Positions 1 to 7,165 of a stretch of DNA of 13,544 nt are shown here, one piece after another (the first letter of the stretch is position 1; each line of letters starts with the position of its first letter). The position numbers and the translations under genes were made by a program. Below the pieces are notes generated by a model. The model saw nothing but the letters and a program-made list of their open reading frames with translations. It was not told the origin of the DNA and made no database searches. Source of the DNA: Bacteroidales bacterium (GTDB lineage: Bacteria; Bacteroidota; Bacteroidia; Bacteroidales; UBA7960); the NCBI GenBank assembly GCA_003554665.1, contig PWGY01000025.1:1-13544 (forward strand). The letters run 5' to 3'.

Positions 1-1059
1 ATCTTTATTCAGGTACACATCCTGGATCAGATTCAGCAGTTTGACACCATCTTTCATGGGGCGCTGGAAAGCTTTACGTCCGGAGATCAAACCTGAACCA
101 CCGGCCCGTTTGTTGATTATGGCTGTTTTGGCCGCGTCGGCAAAGTCACCCTCGCCGGAAGAGGCACCCCCTGAGTTGATCAACCCGATCTTGCCCATAT
201 AACAATTGGCCACCTGGTAACGACAAAGGTCAATGGGGTGATCTGAACAAAGCTTTTCGTACATGTCGGGATGGGTTTTACCGAACTTCAGGGTTGTAAA
301 TCCTCCATTGCCATCCGGCAGCTTTTGCTTGATCAGATCCGCCTTGATGGTCACTCCCAGGTGGTTGGCCTGCCCGGTGAGATCAGCCGCGGTGTGAAAA
401 TCCTGTTCTTCGGTTTTGAAGGCACTGTTGCGGGTATAGCACCAGAGAATGGTTGCCATTCCCAGCTCGTGCGCCCTTTCAAATGCTTCAGCCACTTCAA
501 TGATCTGTCTGTTCGACCCATCTGATCCGAAATAAATGGTTGCGCCCACTGCGGCGGCTCCCAGGTTCCATGCCTCATCCACACTTCCAAACATGATCTG
601 GTCGTGCTTGTTGGGGTAGGTCATCAGTTCATTGTGGTTGATTTTCACAATGAAAGGGATTTTGTGGGCATATTTCCTGGAATGCAGGGCGAGCCCCCCG
701 AATGTGGTAGCTACGGCATTGCACCCGCCTTCAATGGCGAGTTTGATGATGTTTTCCGGGTCGAAATAGATCGGATTGGGTCCGAAAGAACTGCCCCCTG
801 TGTGCTCGATTCCCTGATCTACGGGGAGGATCGATACATAGCCACTGCCTGCCAGCCTTCCGTGGTTATAGATGCGCGACAGGTTGATCAGGGTGCGGGT
901 ATTGCGGTCGCTGATCCCGAAAACCTTGTCGAGTGCTTCAGGACCGGGAAGGCTGAGTTGATCTTTTGGGATAGTTGATGAACGGTGCTCTAACAGTGAC
1001 GCTGCCTCGTTTCCCAGCAATTTTTCAAGACCTTTTGTGTTGTGAATCGGTGTGTCCAT
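1..1059 (-). CDS. fbaB: Class I fructose-bisphosphate aldolase (FbaB/DhnA type), 3' end cut by window
   Basis: Cytoplasmic glycolytic/gluconeogenic enzyme that interconverts fructose 1,6-bisphosphate with dihydroxyacetone phosphate and glyceraldehyde 3-phosphate through a lysine Schiff base. The 353 visible codons align by eye with E. coli FbaB (350 aa) along their whole length: an N-terminal [14 protein letters not shown] segment, [14 protein letters not shown] (73-86), VKINHNE (138-144), GATIYFGSD (172-180), ERAHELGM (194-201), LTGQANHLG (227-235), ADLIKQK (240-246), [18 protein letters not shown] (281-298) and [16 protein letters not shown] (316-331). K244 in ADLIK is the expected Schiff-base lysine. 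The reading frame runs off the left edge at QDVYLNKD, so only about five residues and the stop are missing. The start ATG at 1059-1057 matches the family N-terminus. No Shine-Dalgarno is visible (AAAAAACTGCATT precedes the ATG), as is usual in Bacteroidota, and I found no convincing promoter match upstream. The family assignment is very secure. Confidence 0.95.
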   Translation of the reverse strand, partial: MDTPIHNTKGLEKLLGNEAASLLEHRSSTIPKDQLSLPGPEALDKVFGISDRNTRTLINLSRIYNHGRLAGSGYVSILPVDQGIEHTGGSSFGPNPIYFDPENIIKLAIEGGCNAVATTFGGLALHSRKYAHKIPFIVKINHNELMTYPNKHDQIMFGSVDEAWNLGAAAVGATIYFGSDGSNRQIIEVAEAFERAHELGMATILWCYTRNSAFKTEEQDFHTAADLTGQANHLGVTIKADLIKQKLPDGNGGFTTLKFGKTHPDMYEKLCSDHPIDLCRYQVANCYMGKIGLINSGGASSGEGDFADAAKTAIINKRAGGSGLISGRKAFQRPMKDGVKLLNLIQDVYLNKD

Positions 1060-1213
1060 AATGCAGTTTTTTTGATTAACCAATACGTAATCAGGATTTT
1101 CCTAAATATACAAAATATTTGTGTGCCTGGTTTAATTCTGCCTGGCTGAATGTGGCATCCTATAACGGCTTATAGATGACGGCGATGAACAATCCTGCAG
1201 CCCCTGCTACCCG

Positions 1214-1248
1214 TTTTGAGCAAGTTTACAGGCGATTTTATATTTTTG
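1214..1248 (+). promoter_or_regulatory. Candidate Bacteroidota promoter for the SRAP gene
   Basis: TATTTTTG at 1241-1248 matches the Bacteroidota -7 consensus TAnnTTTG exactly. A TTTTG at 1214-1218 could serve as the -33 element. The spacer is 22 bp, longer than the usual 19-20; using the overlapping TATATTTT at 1239-1246 shortens it to 20 bp but costs one match. Because the -7 box nearly touches the ATG at 1252, the transcript would be leaderless or almost so. The box match is seen directly; its use as a promoter is inferred. Confidence 0.4.
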
Positions 1249-1251
1249 TAC

Positions 1252-1866
1252 ATGTGCTTTCATTCGCGACAGAGCAAAAACGCCCGGGCCCTGGAAAAAC
1301 GTTTTCGGGCAAACATTGAACAGCCGGAACTGTTTGAGCCATCCGGTCATTACAATGGCTTTGCCTTTCCGCAAACCCCGGTTGTTGCACATGACCATCC
1401 CGGACTGATCCGGCACTTTCATTGGGGGCTGATCCCTTTCTGGGCCAAAGATGAGGGTATCCGCCAGTATACACTCAATGCAAAGATTGAAACCCTGCAT
1501 AAAAAACCCTCCTTCCGCCAGGCGGTAAAAAACCGTTGTCTGGTGATCGCTGATGGTTTTTATGAATGGCAATGGCTTGACCCCAAAGGGCGGCAAAAAC
1601 AAAAACACCTGGTGGGGCTTCCGGGTGATGAGTTGTTTGCCTTTGCCGGACTATGGTCAGAGTGGGCCAGTCCGGCCACCGGGGAGGTGGTTCACAGTTA
1701 CAGCATTGTAACCACCGAAGCCAACGAACTGATGAGCCGCATCCACAATTCCAAAAAGCGGATGCCGGTGATCCTTACCCGGGACAATGAGCAGGACTGG
1801 CTTGAAGGCGCGGATGTGGCCGATTTTGCCGGGGTGGATGTGGCCCTGCAGGCAGAACCTTTATAA
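1252..1866 (+). CDS. yedK: SRAP domain protein (YedK/HMCES family), abasic-site DNA-protein crosslink sensor
   Basis: A 204-aa member of the SOS-response-associated peptidase family, slightly shorter than E. coli YedK (222 aa). Family members bind abasic sites in single-stranded DNA and shield them by a covalent thiazolidine link to Cys2. All expected active-site residues are present: Cys2 after the initiator Met, N76 in TLNAKIET (74-81), E105 in DGFYEW (101-106) and H165 in IHNSKKRMP (164-172). The HWGLIPFWAK block (57-66) is also typical. The start at ATG 1252 is chosen because Cys2 must become the N-terminus after Met removal. The open frame extends 12 codons upstream to a TTG at 1216, but that start would bury the catalytic cysteine. 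A -7-like box (TATTTTTG, 1241-1248) lies only 3 bp before the ATG, which suggests a very short or absent leader. The next gene follows after 12 bp. Confidence 0.93.
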   Translation: MCFHSRQSKNARALEKRFRANIEQPELFEPSGHYNGFAFPQTPVVAHDHPGLIRHFHWGLIPFWAKDEGIRQYTLNAKIETLHKKPSFRQAVKNRCLVIADGFYEWQWLDPKGRQKQKHLVGLPGDELFAFAGLWSEWASPATGEVVHSYSIVTTEANELMSRIHNSKKRMPVILTRDNEQDWLEGADVADFAGVDVALQAEPL

Positions 1867-1878
1867 TTCATTCAGACC

Positions 1879-2499
1879 ATGAAAAAGTGGCTTAGACGGG
1901 AAGAGCTTCTGAAGAACAGGATGACGTACCTGGCAGTTTTTATCATCATTTTTATTCCGCTGTATACTTATTTGTTTGCCACACGGGAGTCGCCCCTGCA
2001 GTACACCATGAGCATGATCGGGAACAAACTGGGATACCGGCTGAATTTCATCATTTGGGGGGTGGTAACCGGCCTGCTGCTGACATTCTATGTACTCAGG
2101 CTGTATATTTTGCGCTCCTTCCATCACAAACGAGCCCGAAAACTGCTGATCTGGTCACTCGTCTTTCTGGTGCTCACGGTGGCCATCCCCGCCATGGATC
2201 ATCTTCCCATACTCAGCCGCCTTCATGCTTTGTCGGCCGTAGCTTTTGCACTTTCCCTGACGGCTTCGCTTTATTTATTCATCCGTCATCAGGAATCGGT
2301 CCACAGGAAAATCACCATGCGCTCTCTCTGGATGCTGTATGCCGTGGTGGGGGGATCGGTGCTGTTGTTCTTTTTGTTTGGGAACACAGGCGTGTTTGAG
2401 CTGTTCTTCTTTTTCTCCCTGTCGCTGTTTCTCGGGTTACTGAACCGGTGGCTGAAACGATATGACCGTCACCGCCCCGGTGGAGTGGCCGGGGATTAA
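1879..2499 (+). CDS. Six-helix integral membrane protein of unknown function (DUF998-like)
   Basis: The 206-aa product is very hydrophobic, with likely transmembrane helices near residues 17-35, 54-75, 89-105, 112-135, 150-168 and 172-189, and basic loops between them (HHKRARK at 82-88, RHQESVHRK at 136-144). The SMIGNKLGYRLNF segment (45-57) before helix 2 and the LSRLHALSAVAFAL segment (112-125) recall DUF998-type membrane proteins. This is only a pattern resemblance, and I cannot assign a function. The start at ATG 1879 lies 12 bp after the SRAP stop, so the two genes are probably co-transcribed. The C-terminal tail is short and cytoplasmic-looking (KRYDRHRPGG). The stop codon sits in the loop of a hairpin (2489-2506). 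Confidence 0.85.
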   Translation: MKKWLRREELLKNRMTYLAVFIIIFIPLYTYLFATRESPLQYTMSMIGNKLGYRLNFIIWGVVTGLLLTFYVLRLYILRSFHHKRARKLLIWSLVFLVLTVAIPAMDHLPILSRLHALSAVAFALSLTASLYLFIRHQESVHRKITMRSLWMLYAVVGGSVLLFFLFGNTGVFELFFFFSLSLFLGLLNRWLKRYDRHRPGGVAGD

Positions 2500-2506
2500 T
2501 TCCCGG
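2475..2506 (+). terminator. Hairpin(s) spanning the stop codon of the membrane protein gene
   Basis: Two mutually exclusive stems are visible. CCCCGG (2475-2480) can pair with CCGGGG (2489-2494) around an 8-nt loop. CCGGGGA (2489-2495) can pair with TTCCCGG (2500-2506, one G-T pair) around a TTAA loop that contains most of the TAA stop (2497-2499). No T-tract follows, so this is a weak candidate for an intrinsic terminator or a 3'-end stabilising structure. Confidence 0.3.
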
Positions 2507-2619
2507 TATTTACGTAAGACCTGCTGTGATTTACGTCACTTGCAGCCGCCTCACTGCGACGTGCCAGATTAATCTCCATCATTGCTCCATCATTGACCGA
2601 AGAACAGCTGCGACAGTTC
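2500..2619. repeat. Short intergenic region with small direct repeats
   Basis: No gene is visible between the convergent membrane protein gene and the OmpA remnant. The region holds a perfect 11-bp tandem duplication, CTCCATCATTG, at 2574-2584 and 2585-2595. It also holds two copies of ATTTACGT starting at 2508 and 2529, 21 bp apart; the first overlaps the palindrome TTACGTAA. No role is evident. Confidence 0.5.
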
Positions 2620-3048
2620 CTACTCCGGTGCTTTGATCAACTCTACCCGTCGGTTGCGTGCACGACCGTCTTCATCTTCGTTGCTGGCTGCCGGTGCCCA
2701 GGGTCCCAGTCCGCGTGTGGTGAGCCTGCCGGAGTCTACACCGTGTTCTGAGACCAGGTAGTCTGCCACGGCTTCAGCGCTGATGTCGACCTGTACCATG
2801 CCGGTTTCAAGGGGTTGTTCTTCCATTATCTGCAGACCGGTGATGACTCGCCCGTCGTACCTGTCGCTAAGGATTGTGTGCGCTGAAACATAGACGTCTC
2901 CTTCAGCTCCCGAAAGGCGGGCAAGGAAATAGCTGGCATCGCTTCCATGCCAGGGGTTGCGTCCACTTAGTCCGAAATCACCGGGTGAATGTTGGGTATA
3001 AATTGACCGGCAGGGTAGTTCGTCCATGCCTCCGAAACCTTCCAGCAT
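2620..3048 (-). pseudogene. Remnant of a DUF4892/OmpA-like outer-membrane protein (5'-truncated, internally deleted)
   Basis: The 142-aa frame is recognisable as pieces of a larger protein that combines a DUF4892-like N-terminal region with a C-terminal OmpA peptidoglycan-binding domain. ASYFLARLSGAEGDVYVSAH (38-57) and LQIMEEQPLETGMVQVD (72-88) match the middle of such proteins, just before the OmpA domain. SAEAVADYLV (90-99), GVDSGRLTTRGLGPWAPAAS (103-122) and GRARNRRVEL (128-137) match the last third of the OmpA domain. The core that should lie between them (the FDTGSATI-type strand and the GHTDN-type loop, roughly 60 residues from memory of the family) is absent at about residue 89. The N-terminus is also missing: no signal peptide, and an in-frame TAG sits at 3081-3079, eleven codons before the first ATG. 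The reading frame is otherwise intact, so a shortened expressed protein is possible, but loss of function is likely. It is divergent from the amylase gene, with only 44 bp between. Confidence 0.65.
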
Positions 3049-3092
3049 GATCTCAAAAAAAACTAACTTGCATCTGTGCTAAACTGAATATT

Positions 3093-4568
3093 ATGGCCGA
3101 ATACAATGGAGTGATGATGCAGTACTTTCACTGGTACACGCCGGACGATGGCAGCTTGTGGAAACAATTGAAAAAAAAGGCAGCTGAACTGGCAAAGGCA
3201 GGAGTGACGGCGCTTTGGTTGCCTCCGGCCTACAAGGGAGCACAGGGAACCTCGGATGTTGGTTATGGGGTATATGACCTTTTTGATCTGGGTGAGTTCG
3301 ACCAGAAAGGATCGGTACGCACCAAGTACGGTACCCGCGATGAATACCTGGCCGCCATCAGGGCTGCCCAACAAGAAGGAATCCATGTATATGCCGATAT
3401 TGTGTTCAATCACAAGCTGGGAGCGGACGAACCTGAAGAATTCCAGGCCACCCCCTATAATCCGGAAGACCGGCGTGAAGCCATCGGAGAGCTGCAGACC
3501 ATTAAAGCCTGGACCCACTTCAACTTTCCCGGCCGAAAGGGCAGGTACTCGGAGTTGCACTGGCACTGGTGGCATTTCAATGCGGCCGATCACAATGTGC
3601 TGGATGAGGAGACCGATGCCGTATATCTTTTTGAGGATAAAAATTTTGATGAAGACGTAGACCGCGAAAAGGGAAACTTTGATTACCTGCTTGGATGCAA
3701 CCTGGACATCAACAACCCGGATGTGCAGAAAGAGCTTTATTACTGGGGGGAGTGGTACCTTGAAACCACCGGCGTTGATGGTTTTCGTTTTGATGCGGTT
3801 AAGCACGTGAAATCAGGTTTCTTTCTGGACTGGCTGGAACATCTCAAAAGGCAAAGCCGGCGCGATCTTTTTGTGGTAGGAGAATACTGGTCGGGCGAAA
3901 GCCAGGCCCTGAAAGATTTCATTGAGCGGACAGACGGCGATATGATGCTTTTTGATGTGATGCTGCATTACCGGTTTGCGGAGGCCGGTGCACAGGAGAG
4001 TGACTATGACCTGCGGGGAATCTTTGAGGGCACCCTGGTGCAGGACCACCCTGAACTTGCGGTGACCCTGGTAAGCAATCATGACACCCAGCCCCTTCAG
4101 GCCCTGGAGTCGCGGGTGGCTGCCTGGTTCAAACCCCTGGCCTATGCCCTGATCCTGTTGCGGCGCGACGGCTACCCCTGTGTGTTTGCGGCAGACTATT
4201 ACGGGGCAAAGTATACGGACACCAACCAAAACGGGGAAGAGGAGGAAATTGAAATGGCCAGTCACCAGTGGTTGATTGATAAATTCCTCCATGCCCGCCG
4301 CAATCATGCCTACGGTGATCAGCGCGATTATTTTGATGAACCCGGCTGTGTGGGCTGGATACGTACCGGTAATGAAGTATACCCGAAGGGCATGGCCGTG
4401 GTGCTGAGTAACGGGGAAGAGGGCAGCAAGCGGATGGAGACCATTTCGCCGGATACGACCTATGTGGACATCACTGAACACATCAAGGAGGAGGTGGTTA
4501 CCGACAGCGAGGGGTGGGGGACTTTCCCCTGTCCGGCGAGGTCGGTGTCGGTGTGGGTGGCCCGGTAG
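3093..4568 (+). CDS. amyA: Cytoplasmic alpha-amylase (GH13)
   Basis: A 491-aa glycoside hydrolase family 13 enzyme that cleaves internal alpha-1,4 bonds in starch, glycogen or maltodextrins. The four conserved regions are all present: DIVFNH (102-107), GFRFDAVKH (230-238) with nucleophile D234, VVGEYW (261-266) with acid/base E264, and VSNHDT (327-332) with transition-state stabiliser D331. The N-terminal MMQYFHWYTPDDGSLW pattern and the length resemble E. coli AmyA (about 495 aa) and the Bacillus liquefying amylases. There is no signal peptide, so the enzyme should act in the cytoplasm, probably on glycogen or imported maltodextrins. The gene symbol is by resemblance to E. coli amyA. It begins 44 bp from the OmpA remnant. 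No convincing promoter is visible in that gap, and no strong terminator follows the stop. It stands alone, without other glycan genes in view. Confidence 0.95.
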   Translation: MAEYNGVMMQYFHWYTPDDGSLWKQLKKKAAELAKAGVTALWLPPAYKGAQGTSDVGYGVYDLFDLGEFDQKGSVRTKYGTRDEYLAAIRAAQQEGIHVYADIVFNHKLGADEPEEFQATPYNPEDRREAIGELQTIKAWTHFNFPGRKGRYSELHWHWWHFNAADHNVLDEETDAVYLFEDKNFDEDVDREKGNFDYLLGCNLDINNPDVQKELYYWGEWYLETTGVDGFRFDAVKHVKSGFFLDWLEHLKRQSRRDLFVVGEYWSGESQALKDFIERTDGDMMLFDVMLHYRFAEAGAQESDYDLRGIFEGTLVQDHPELAVTLVSNHDTQPLQALESRVAAWFKPLAYALILLRRDGYPCVFAADYYGAKYTDTNQNGEEEEIEMASHQWLIDKFLHARRNHAYGDQRDYFDEPGCVGWIRTGNEVYPKGMAVVLSNGEEGSKRMETISPDTTYVDITEHIKEEVVTDSEGWGTFPCPARSVSVWVAR

Positions 4569-4616
4569 GTTACCCCTGGCGGTTAGTATTGTCTTTGAAA
4601 CTTTCGTTGGCCGTAT

Positions 4617-4778
4617 GTTATAAGCTCGAAGGAAACATGTGTTGTATGTTTAAAGGTAACATGTGTTATAAGCTCGAAGGTAACATGTGTTGTATGCTCG
4701 AAGGTAACATGTGTATGACTTGCTGGTAGTATGCCCTTAGGTAACGTGTGTAGTATGCTCTAAGCTTAATTGGTAACG
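4617..4778. repeat. 24-bp tandem repeat array downstream of the amylase
   Basis: Four contiguous 24-bp units lie at 4617-4640, 4641-4664, 4665-4688 and 4689-4712, each ending in AACATGT. Units 1 and 3 share GTTATAAGCTCGAAGG, while 2 and 4 begin GTTGTATG, so the array also reads as two 48-bp units. Two degenerate copies follow: 4726-4747 ends GGTAACGT, and about 4748-4778 ends GGTAACG. The unit contains the palindrome ACATGT. There are no unique spacers, so this is not a CRISPR array. Because 24 is a multiple of 3, one plus frame stays open and reads as an 8-residue Cys-containing repeat (for example CYKLEGNM and CCMLEGNM), probably by chance. Confidence 0.85.
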
Positions 4779-4837
4779 GAAGGTGTGGTAGCCGGATGAT
4801 TGTGATTTTTAAGATTTGCAGGACAAGGGATATGCTT

Positions 4838-4858
4838 ACATGTTAAAAAGAAACATGT
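4838..4858. repeat. Inverted repeat ACATGTT / AACATGT
   Basis: A perfect 7-bp stem, ACATGTT (4838-4844) and AACATGT (4852-4858), with a 7-nt A-rich loop, followed by an AT-rich tract. The arms repeat the ACATGT core of the 24-bp tandem array about 60 bp upstream. It could be a weak terminator hairpin, a protein-binding site or a relic of the array. Confidence 0.5.
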
Positions 4859-4887
4859 TTATATTAACGATAAATTCGTCTGGTTTT

Positions 4888-4918
4888 TTTGGTGATTTTA
4901 TAAATTGTTGTAATATTG
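4888..4918 (+). promoter_or_regulatory. Bacteroidota-type promoter for the outer-membrane protein gene
   Basis: TTTG at 4888-4891 is followed by exactly 19 bp and then TAATATTG at 4911-4918, which matches 7 of 8 positions of the -7 consensus TAnnTTTG. The spacing and both boxes fit the primary sigma factor of Bacteroidota. The predicted start is around 4925, giving a leader of about 80 nt before the ATG at 5007. Confidence 0.65.
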
Positions 4919-5006
4919 ATTGATTTTTTTAGTCTCCGTATTCCGGATCTCTAAGCGGATGCAGAAAAGCTTCGACAGAGTATGCCACACTAAAATCTAC
5001 TTACCT

Positions 5007-5618
5007 ATGAAAAAATGTTACGGAATTCTGGTTTTGTTTTTCTGTTTCGGGCTTTTCGTGCCCACTGCTCAAGCCCAGTTTGAAGAGGGCGACCGTTTTA
5101 TCAATACCCAGATGACCGGTCTGGATATTGCAAAGTGGGATTTTTCTCTGGAAGGTGATCCCGAGAGTTCTGATTATACACAGTTTGGACTGAACCTGTC
5201 AGGCGGGCAGTACATTCAGGACGATCTGGCCGTTGTTGTAACACTTGGTTACCTCTCTGTTTCACCCGATCATGGAGATGGCTTGTCCTCTTTGTCGCTG
5301 ACCGGGGGCGTCCGCTATCATTTCGGGTCCAACTTTTTTGGAGGGGCGGGCCTCAGCCTGAATTCAATTAAACTGGATGACAATGGTGCCACCAATGAAA
5401 TGAAGGCATATATGTTTGGGTTGGATGGCGGTTATTCATATTTCTTTACCGACAGGCTCGCTCTTGAGCCGGGCGTGAGTTATGCCATCAAGTTTGCAGG
5501 CGAAATTTCTGCCGATATAGACGATGACATCTCCCTTAAAACAGAACCCCAATCAGACAGCATGGATTTCGATCTTTCACGCATGGGGCTTACTTTGGGG
5601 ATTACATTTTATTTTTAA
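5007..5618 (+). CDS. Secreted outer-membrane beta-barrel protein
   Basis: The 203-aa product begins with a clear signal peptide: MKKCYG, a hydrophobic core (ILVLFFCFGLFV, 7-18) and a likely cleavage site after AQA (21-23), leaving Q24. The mature part shows alternating strand patterns typical of small 8-strand barrels, with YIQDDLAVVVTLGYLSVS, GGVRYHF, FFGGAGLSLNS, GLDGGYSYFFTDRLALEPG, and a terminal LGITFYF ending in Phe, the usual barrel-assembly signal. It fits the general OmpX/OmpW or 'outer membrane protein beta-barrel domain' class; the specific function is unknown. The start at ATG 5007 is chosen for the signal peptide; the frame extends 29 codons upstream but that part lies in the leader of the predicted promoter. 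It appears to be monocistronic, with 127 bp before the next gene. Confidence 0.88.
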   Translation: MKKCYGILVLFFCFGLFVPTAQAQFEEGDRFINTQMTGLDIAKWDFSLEGDPESSDYTQFGLNLSGGQYIQDDLAVVVTLGYLSVSPDHGDGLSSLSLTGGVRYHFGSNFFGGAGLSLNSIKLDDNGATNEMKAYMFGLDGGYSYFFTDRLALEPGVSYAIKFAGEISADIDDDISLKTEPQSDSMDFDLSRMGLTLGITFYF

Positions 5619-5745
5619 TTGCCTGACTGCTCAGGATACTGAACAAGATACACTTTTTTGAATGCGTTACACTCACCCGGTTTAAGCGATCTGCAAAATT
5701 CCGGGTCTGTGTTAATTTGGCCGAATCTGATGGTGGCAAACTGTA

Positions 5746-7149
5746 ATGGAGATGAATCAGAACTCGTTTGATGTGATTGTGGTGGGAGCTGGCTGCGCCG
5801 GAACAGTAGCAGCTCGTTTTGCCGCTCAAAATGGCCTGAAGGTTTGCCTGGTGGAGAGAAAACCCGCTACACTCGAACCTGCGAAGATCTGTGGCGATGC
5901 CATCGGTTCAGAGGTCTTTGACCTGCTTGGGATTGCGCATCCAGATGGTGAGGAAGTCAGCTGTAACATCAAAGGGGGGAAATTATATTCGCCGGATCGC
6001 GACACGCACTATACCATCATCGACCCGAAATTATCCGGTTATGTGGTTGACAGGCTTAAGTTCGGGCAGCGACTGCTGAAAGATGCCCTGGATGTTGGGG
6101 TTCGCTTGTTCCTGGATCAGACAAAGGCCCTGGATCTGATCCGGGAAAAGGGTCAGGTTGCCGGAGTGAGGGTTCTCGGGAAAGACGGACAAACCAGGAG
6201 TCTTCGGTCAAATTTGGTGATCGATGCCAGTGGATTCAACTCCCTGCTCCGCAAATCAATTAATGGCCAACTGGTTGAAAACGAAATCAATAAAGAGGAT
6301 CAGGCCTTATGTTACCGCGAAATTGTGAGCTTTCCCACACGGGCTCAGCAAGTGAATAACCCGGACTATATCTCAATCTTCCTTGATAATGAAAGGGCCC
6401 CCGGGGGCTATGTATGGTATTTTCCCAAAAACAATCATGCCCTTAATATCGGTATGGGAGCCTTTATGAGTTACGGACACAAGGTAAAGGATCTCTACAA
6501 GACCCAGGTGTTTGATTTTTTCATAAAAACCGGTGAATACGAGATCCTGTCTTCCGGAGGGGGTGTCGTACCCGTTCGACGGCCGCTCTGGTCCTGTGTT
6601 GATCAGGGGATCATGTTTTGCGGAGATGCTGCGATGCATGTGAATCCGCTCCACGGAGGAGGCATTGATCCGGCCATGCGGGCAGGGTATTATGCGGCAA
6701 TGACAGCGGTCAATGCCATTCGTGAGAAGGACTACTCCACGAAAACCTTATGGGAATATAACCTGAAGATCATGCGGGGGTTCGGGTCTGAGTTTGCCGG
6801 GCTGGATTTACTGCGCAGGGTCTTGCAGAACCTGAATAACGATGATTTGAACTTTGGCCTGCATGCAGGCCTTTTAAGCGGACACGAGATTTTATCCATT
6901 GCCAAAGAGGGTAAAATTGAACTGACCCCCAGGCAGTTTTTCCAAAAGACCATCCGGGGAATATCCCGCCCCCGGTTGTTGCTGAAGCTTTTTAGCCTGT
7001 GCCGGAGGATGAATAAAGTGGCAGCCCTGTACCAGGCATTCCCCGGAACTGATGACCACAAAAAGTTTGAAAGCTGGAAGGGGAAAGTGATCAATCATTA
7101 CAAAAGAATTGACCGGCTTATTCCGGCCGGTAAGGACAGAACACCATAA
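5746..7149 (+). CDS. Geranylgeranyl reductase family FAD-dependent oxidoreductase
   Basis: A 467-aa flavoprotein of the family that saturates the double bonds of isoprenoid chains (archaeal digeranylgeranylglycerophospholipid reductase, plant and bacterial ChlP/BchP). The N-terminal FAD fold has DVIVVGAGCAG (9-19) and an acidic strand end at E37 (CLVERK). KICGDAIG (47-54) corresponds to the family's KxCG motif, VIDASGFNS (158-166) to the second FAD contact, GGYVWYFPKN (220-229) to the conserved YxWxFP substrate-site motif, and MFCGDAAMHVNPLHGGGI (290-307) to the GD motif that closes the FAD site. About 110 C-terminal residues after it are more variable. It is the first gene of a tight operon with a GGGP synthase (16 bp downstream) and a UbiA prenyltransferase, so the likely substrate is an unsaturated ether lipid. 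In isolation a (bacterio)chlorophyll or menaquinone side-chain reductase would be the alternative. TTAATTTG at 5712-5719 is a partial -7 match but lacks a -33 partner. Confidence 0.9.
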   Translation: MEMNQNSFDVIVVGAGCAGTVAARFAAQNGLKVCLVERKPATLEPAKICGDAIGSEVFDLLGIAHPDGEEVSCNIKGGKLYSPDRDTHYTIIDPKLSGYVVDRLKFGQRLLKDALDVGVRLFLDQTKALDLIREKGQVAGVRVLGKDGQTRSLRSNLVIDASGFNSLLRKSINGQLVENEINKEDQALCYREIVSFPTRAQQVNNPDYISIFLDNERAPGGYVWYFPKNNHALNIGMGAFMSYGHKVKDLYKTQVFDFFIKTGEYEILSSGGGVVPVRRPLWSCVDQGIMFCGDAAMHVNPLHGGGIDPAMRAGYYAAMTAVNAIREKDYSTKTLWEYNLKIMRGFGSEFAGLDLLRRVLQNLNNDDLNFGLHAGLLSGHEILSIAKEGKIELTPRQFFQKTIRGISRPRLLLKLFSLCRRMNKVAALYQAFPGTDDHKKFESWKGKVINHYKRIDRLIPAGKDRTP

Positions 7150-7165
7150 AAATTTTGGTTTAGAT

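Larger units (their letters stand above)
4569..5006. other. Gene-free stretch between amylase and outer-membrane protein
   Basis: This 438-bp stretch has no convincing coding sequence. It contains the 24-bp tandem array (4617-4778), an inverted repeat with the same ACATGT core (4838-4858), an AT-rich tract, and the promoter of the downstream outer-membrane protein gene (4888-4918) with a leader of about 80 nt. A frame open at 4514-4729 exists only because it overlaps the amylase C-terminus and then the repeat array. Confidence 0.7.

Noticed and set aside
604..978. Plus-strand open frame of 124 codons in the aldolase region
   Set aside because: It lies wholly antisense to the aldolase gene, whose minus-strand frame matches FbaB throughout.
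1082..1114. Promoter for fbaB on the minus strand (TTTG at 1114-1111, TACGTATT at 1089-1082)
   Set aside because: The spacer is 21 bp and the -7 box matches only 6 of 8 positions, not better than expected in an AT-rich region.
1207..1608. Minus-strand open frame of 133 codons opposite the SRAP gene
   Set aside because: Shadow of the SRAP reading frame, which contains every catalytic residue.
3063..4481. Long minus-strand open frames (247 and 222 codons) opposite the amylase
   Set aside because: They are antisense shadows of a strongly conserved GH13 gene; their translations show no domain pattern.
4514..4729. Open frame of 71 codons reading through the 24-bp repeats
   Set aside because: It starts inside the amylase gene in another frame and stays open only because the repeat length is a multiple of 3; kept as an observation under the repeat, not as a gene.
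4617..4778. Possible CRISPR array
   Set aside because: The units are directly adjacent with no unique spacers, and no cas gene is nearby.
5622..5635. Hairpin CCTGA-CTGC-TCAGG after the outer-membrane protein gene as terminator
   Set aside because: Only a 5-bp stem and no T-tract directly after it; a T-run occurs about 20 bp later, too far away.
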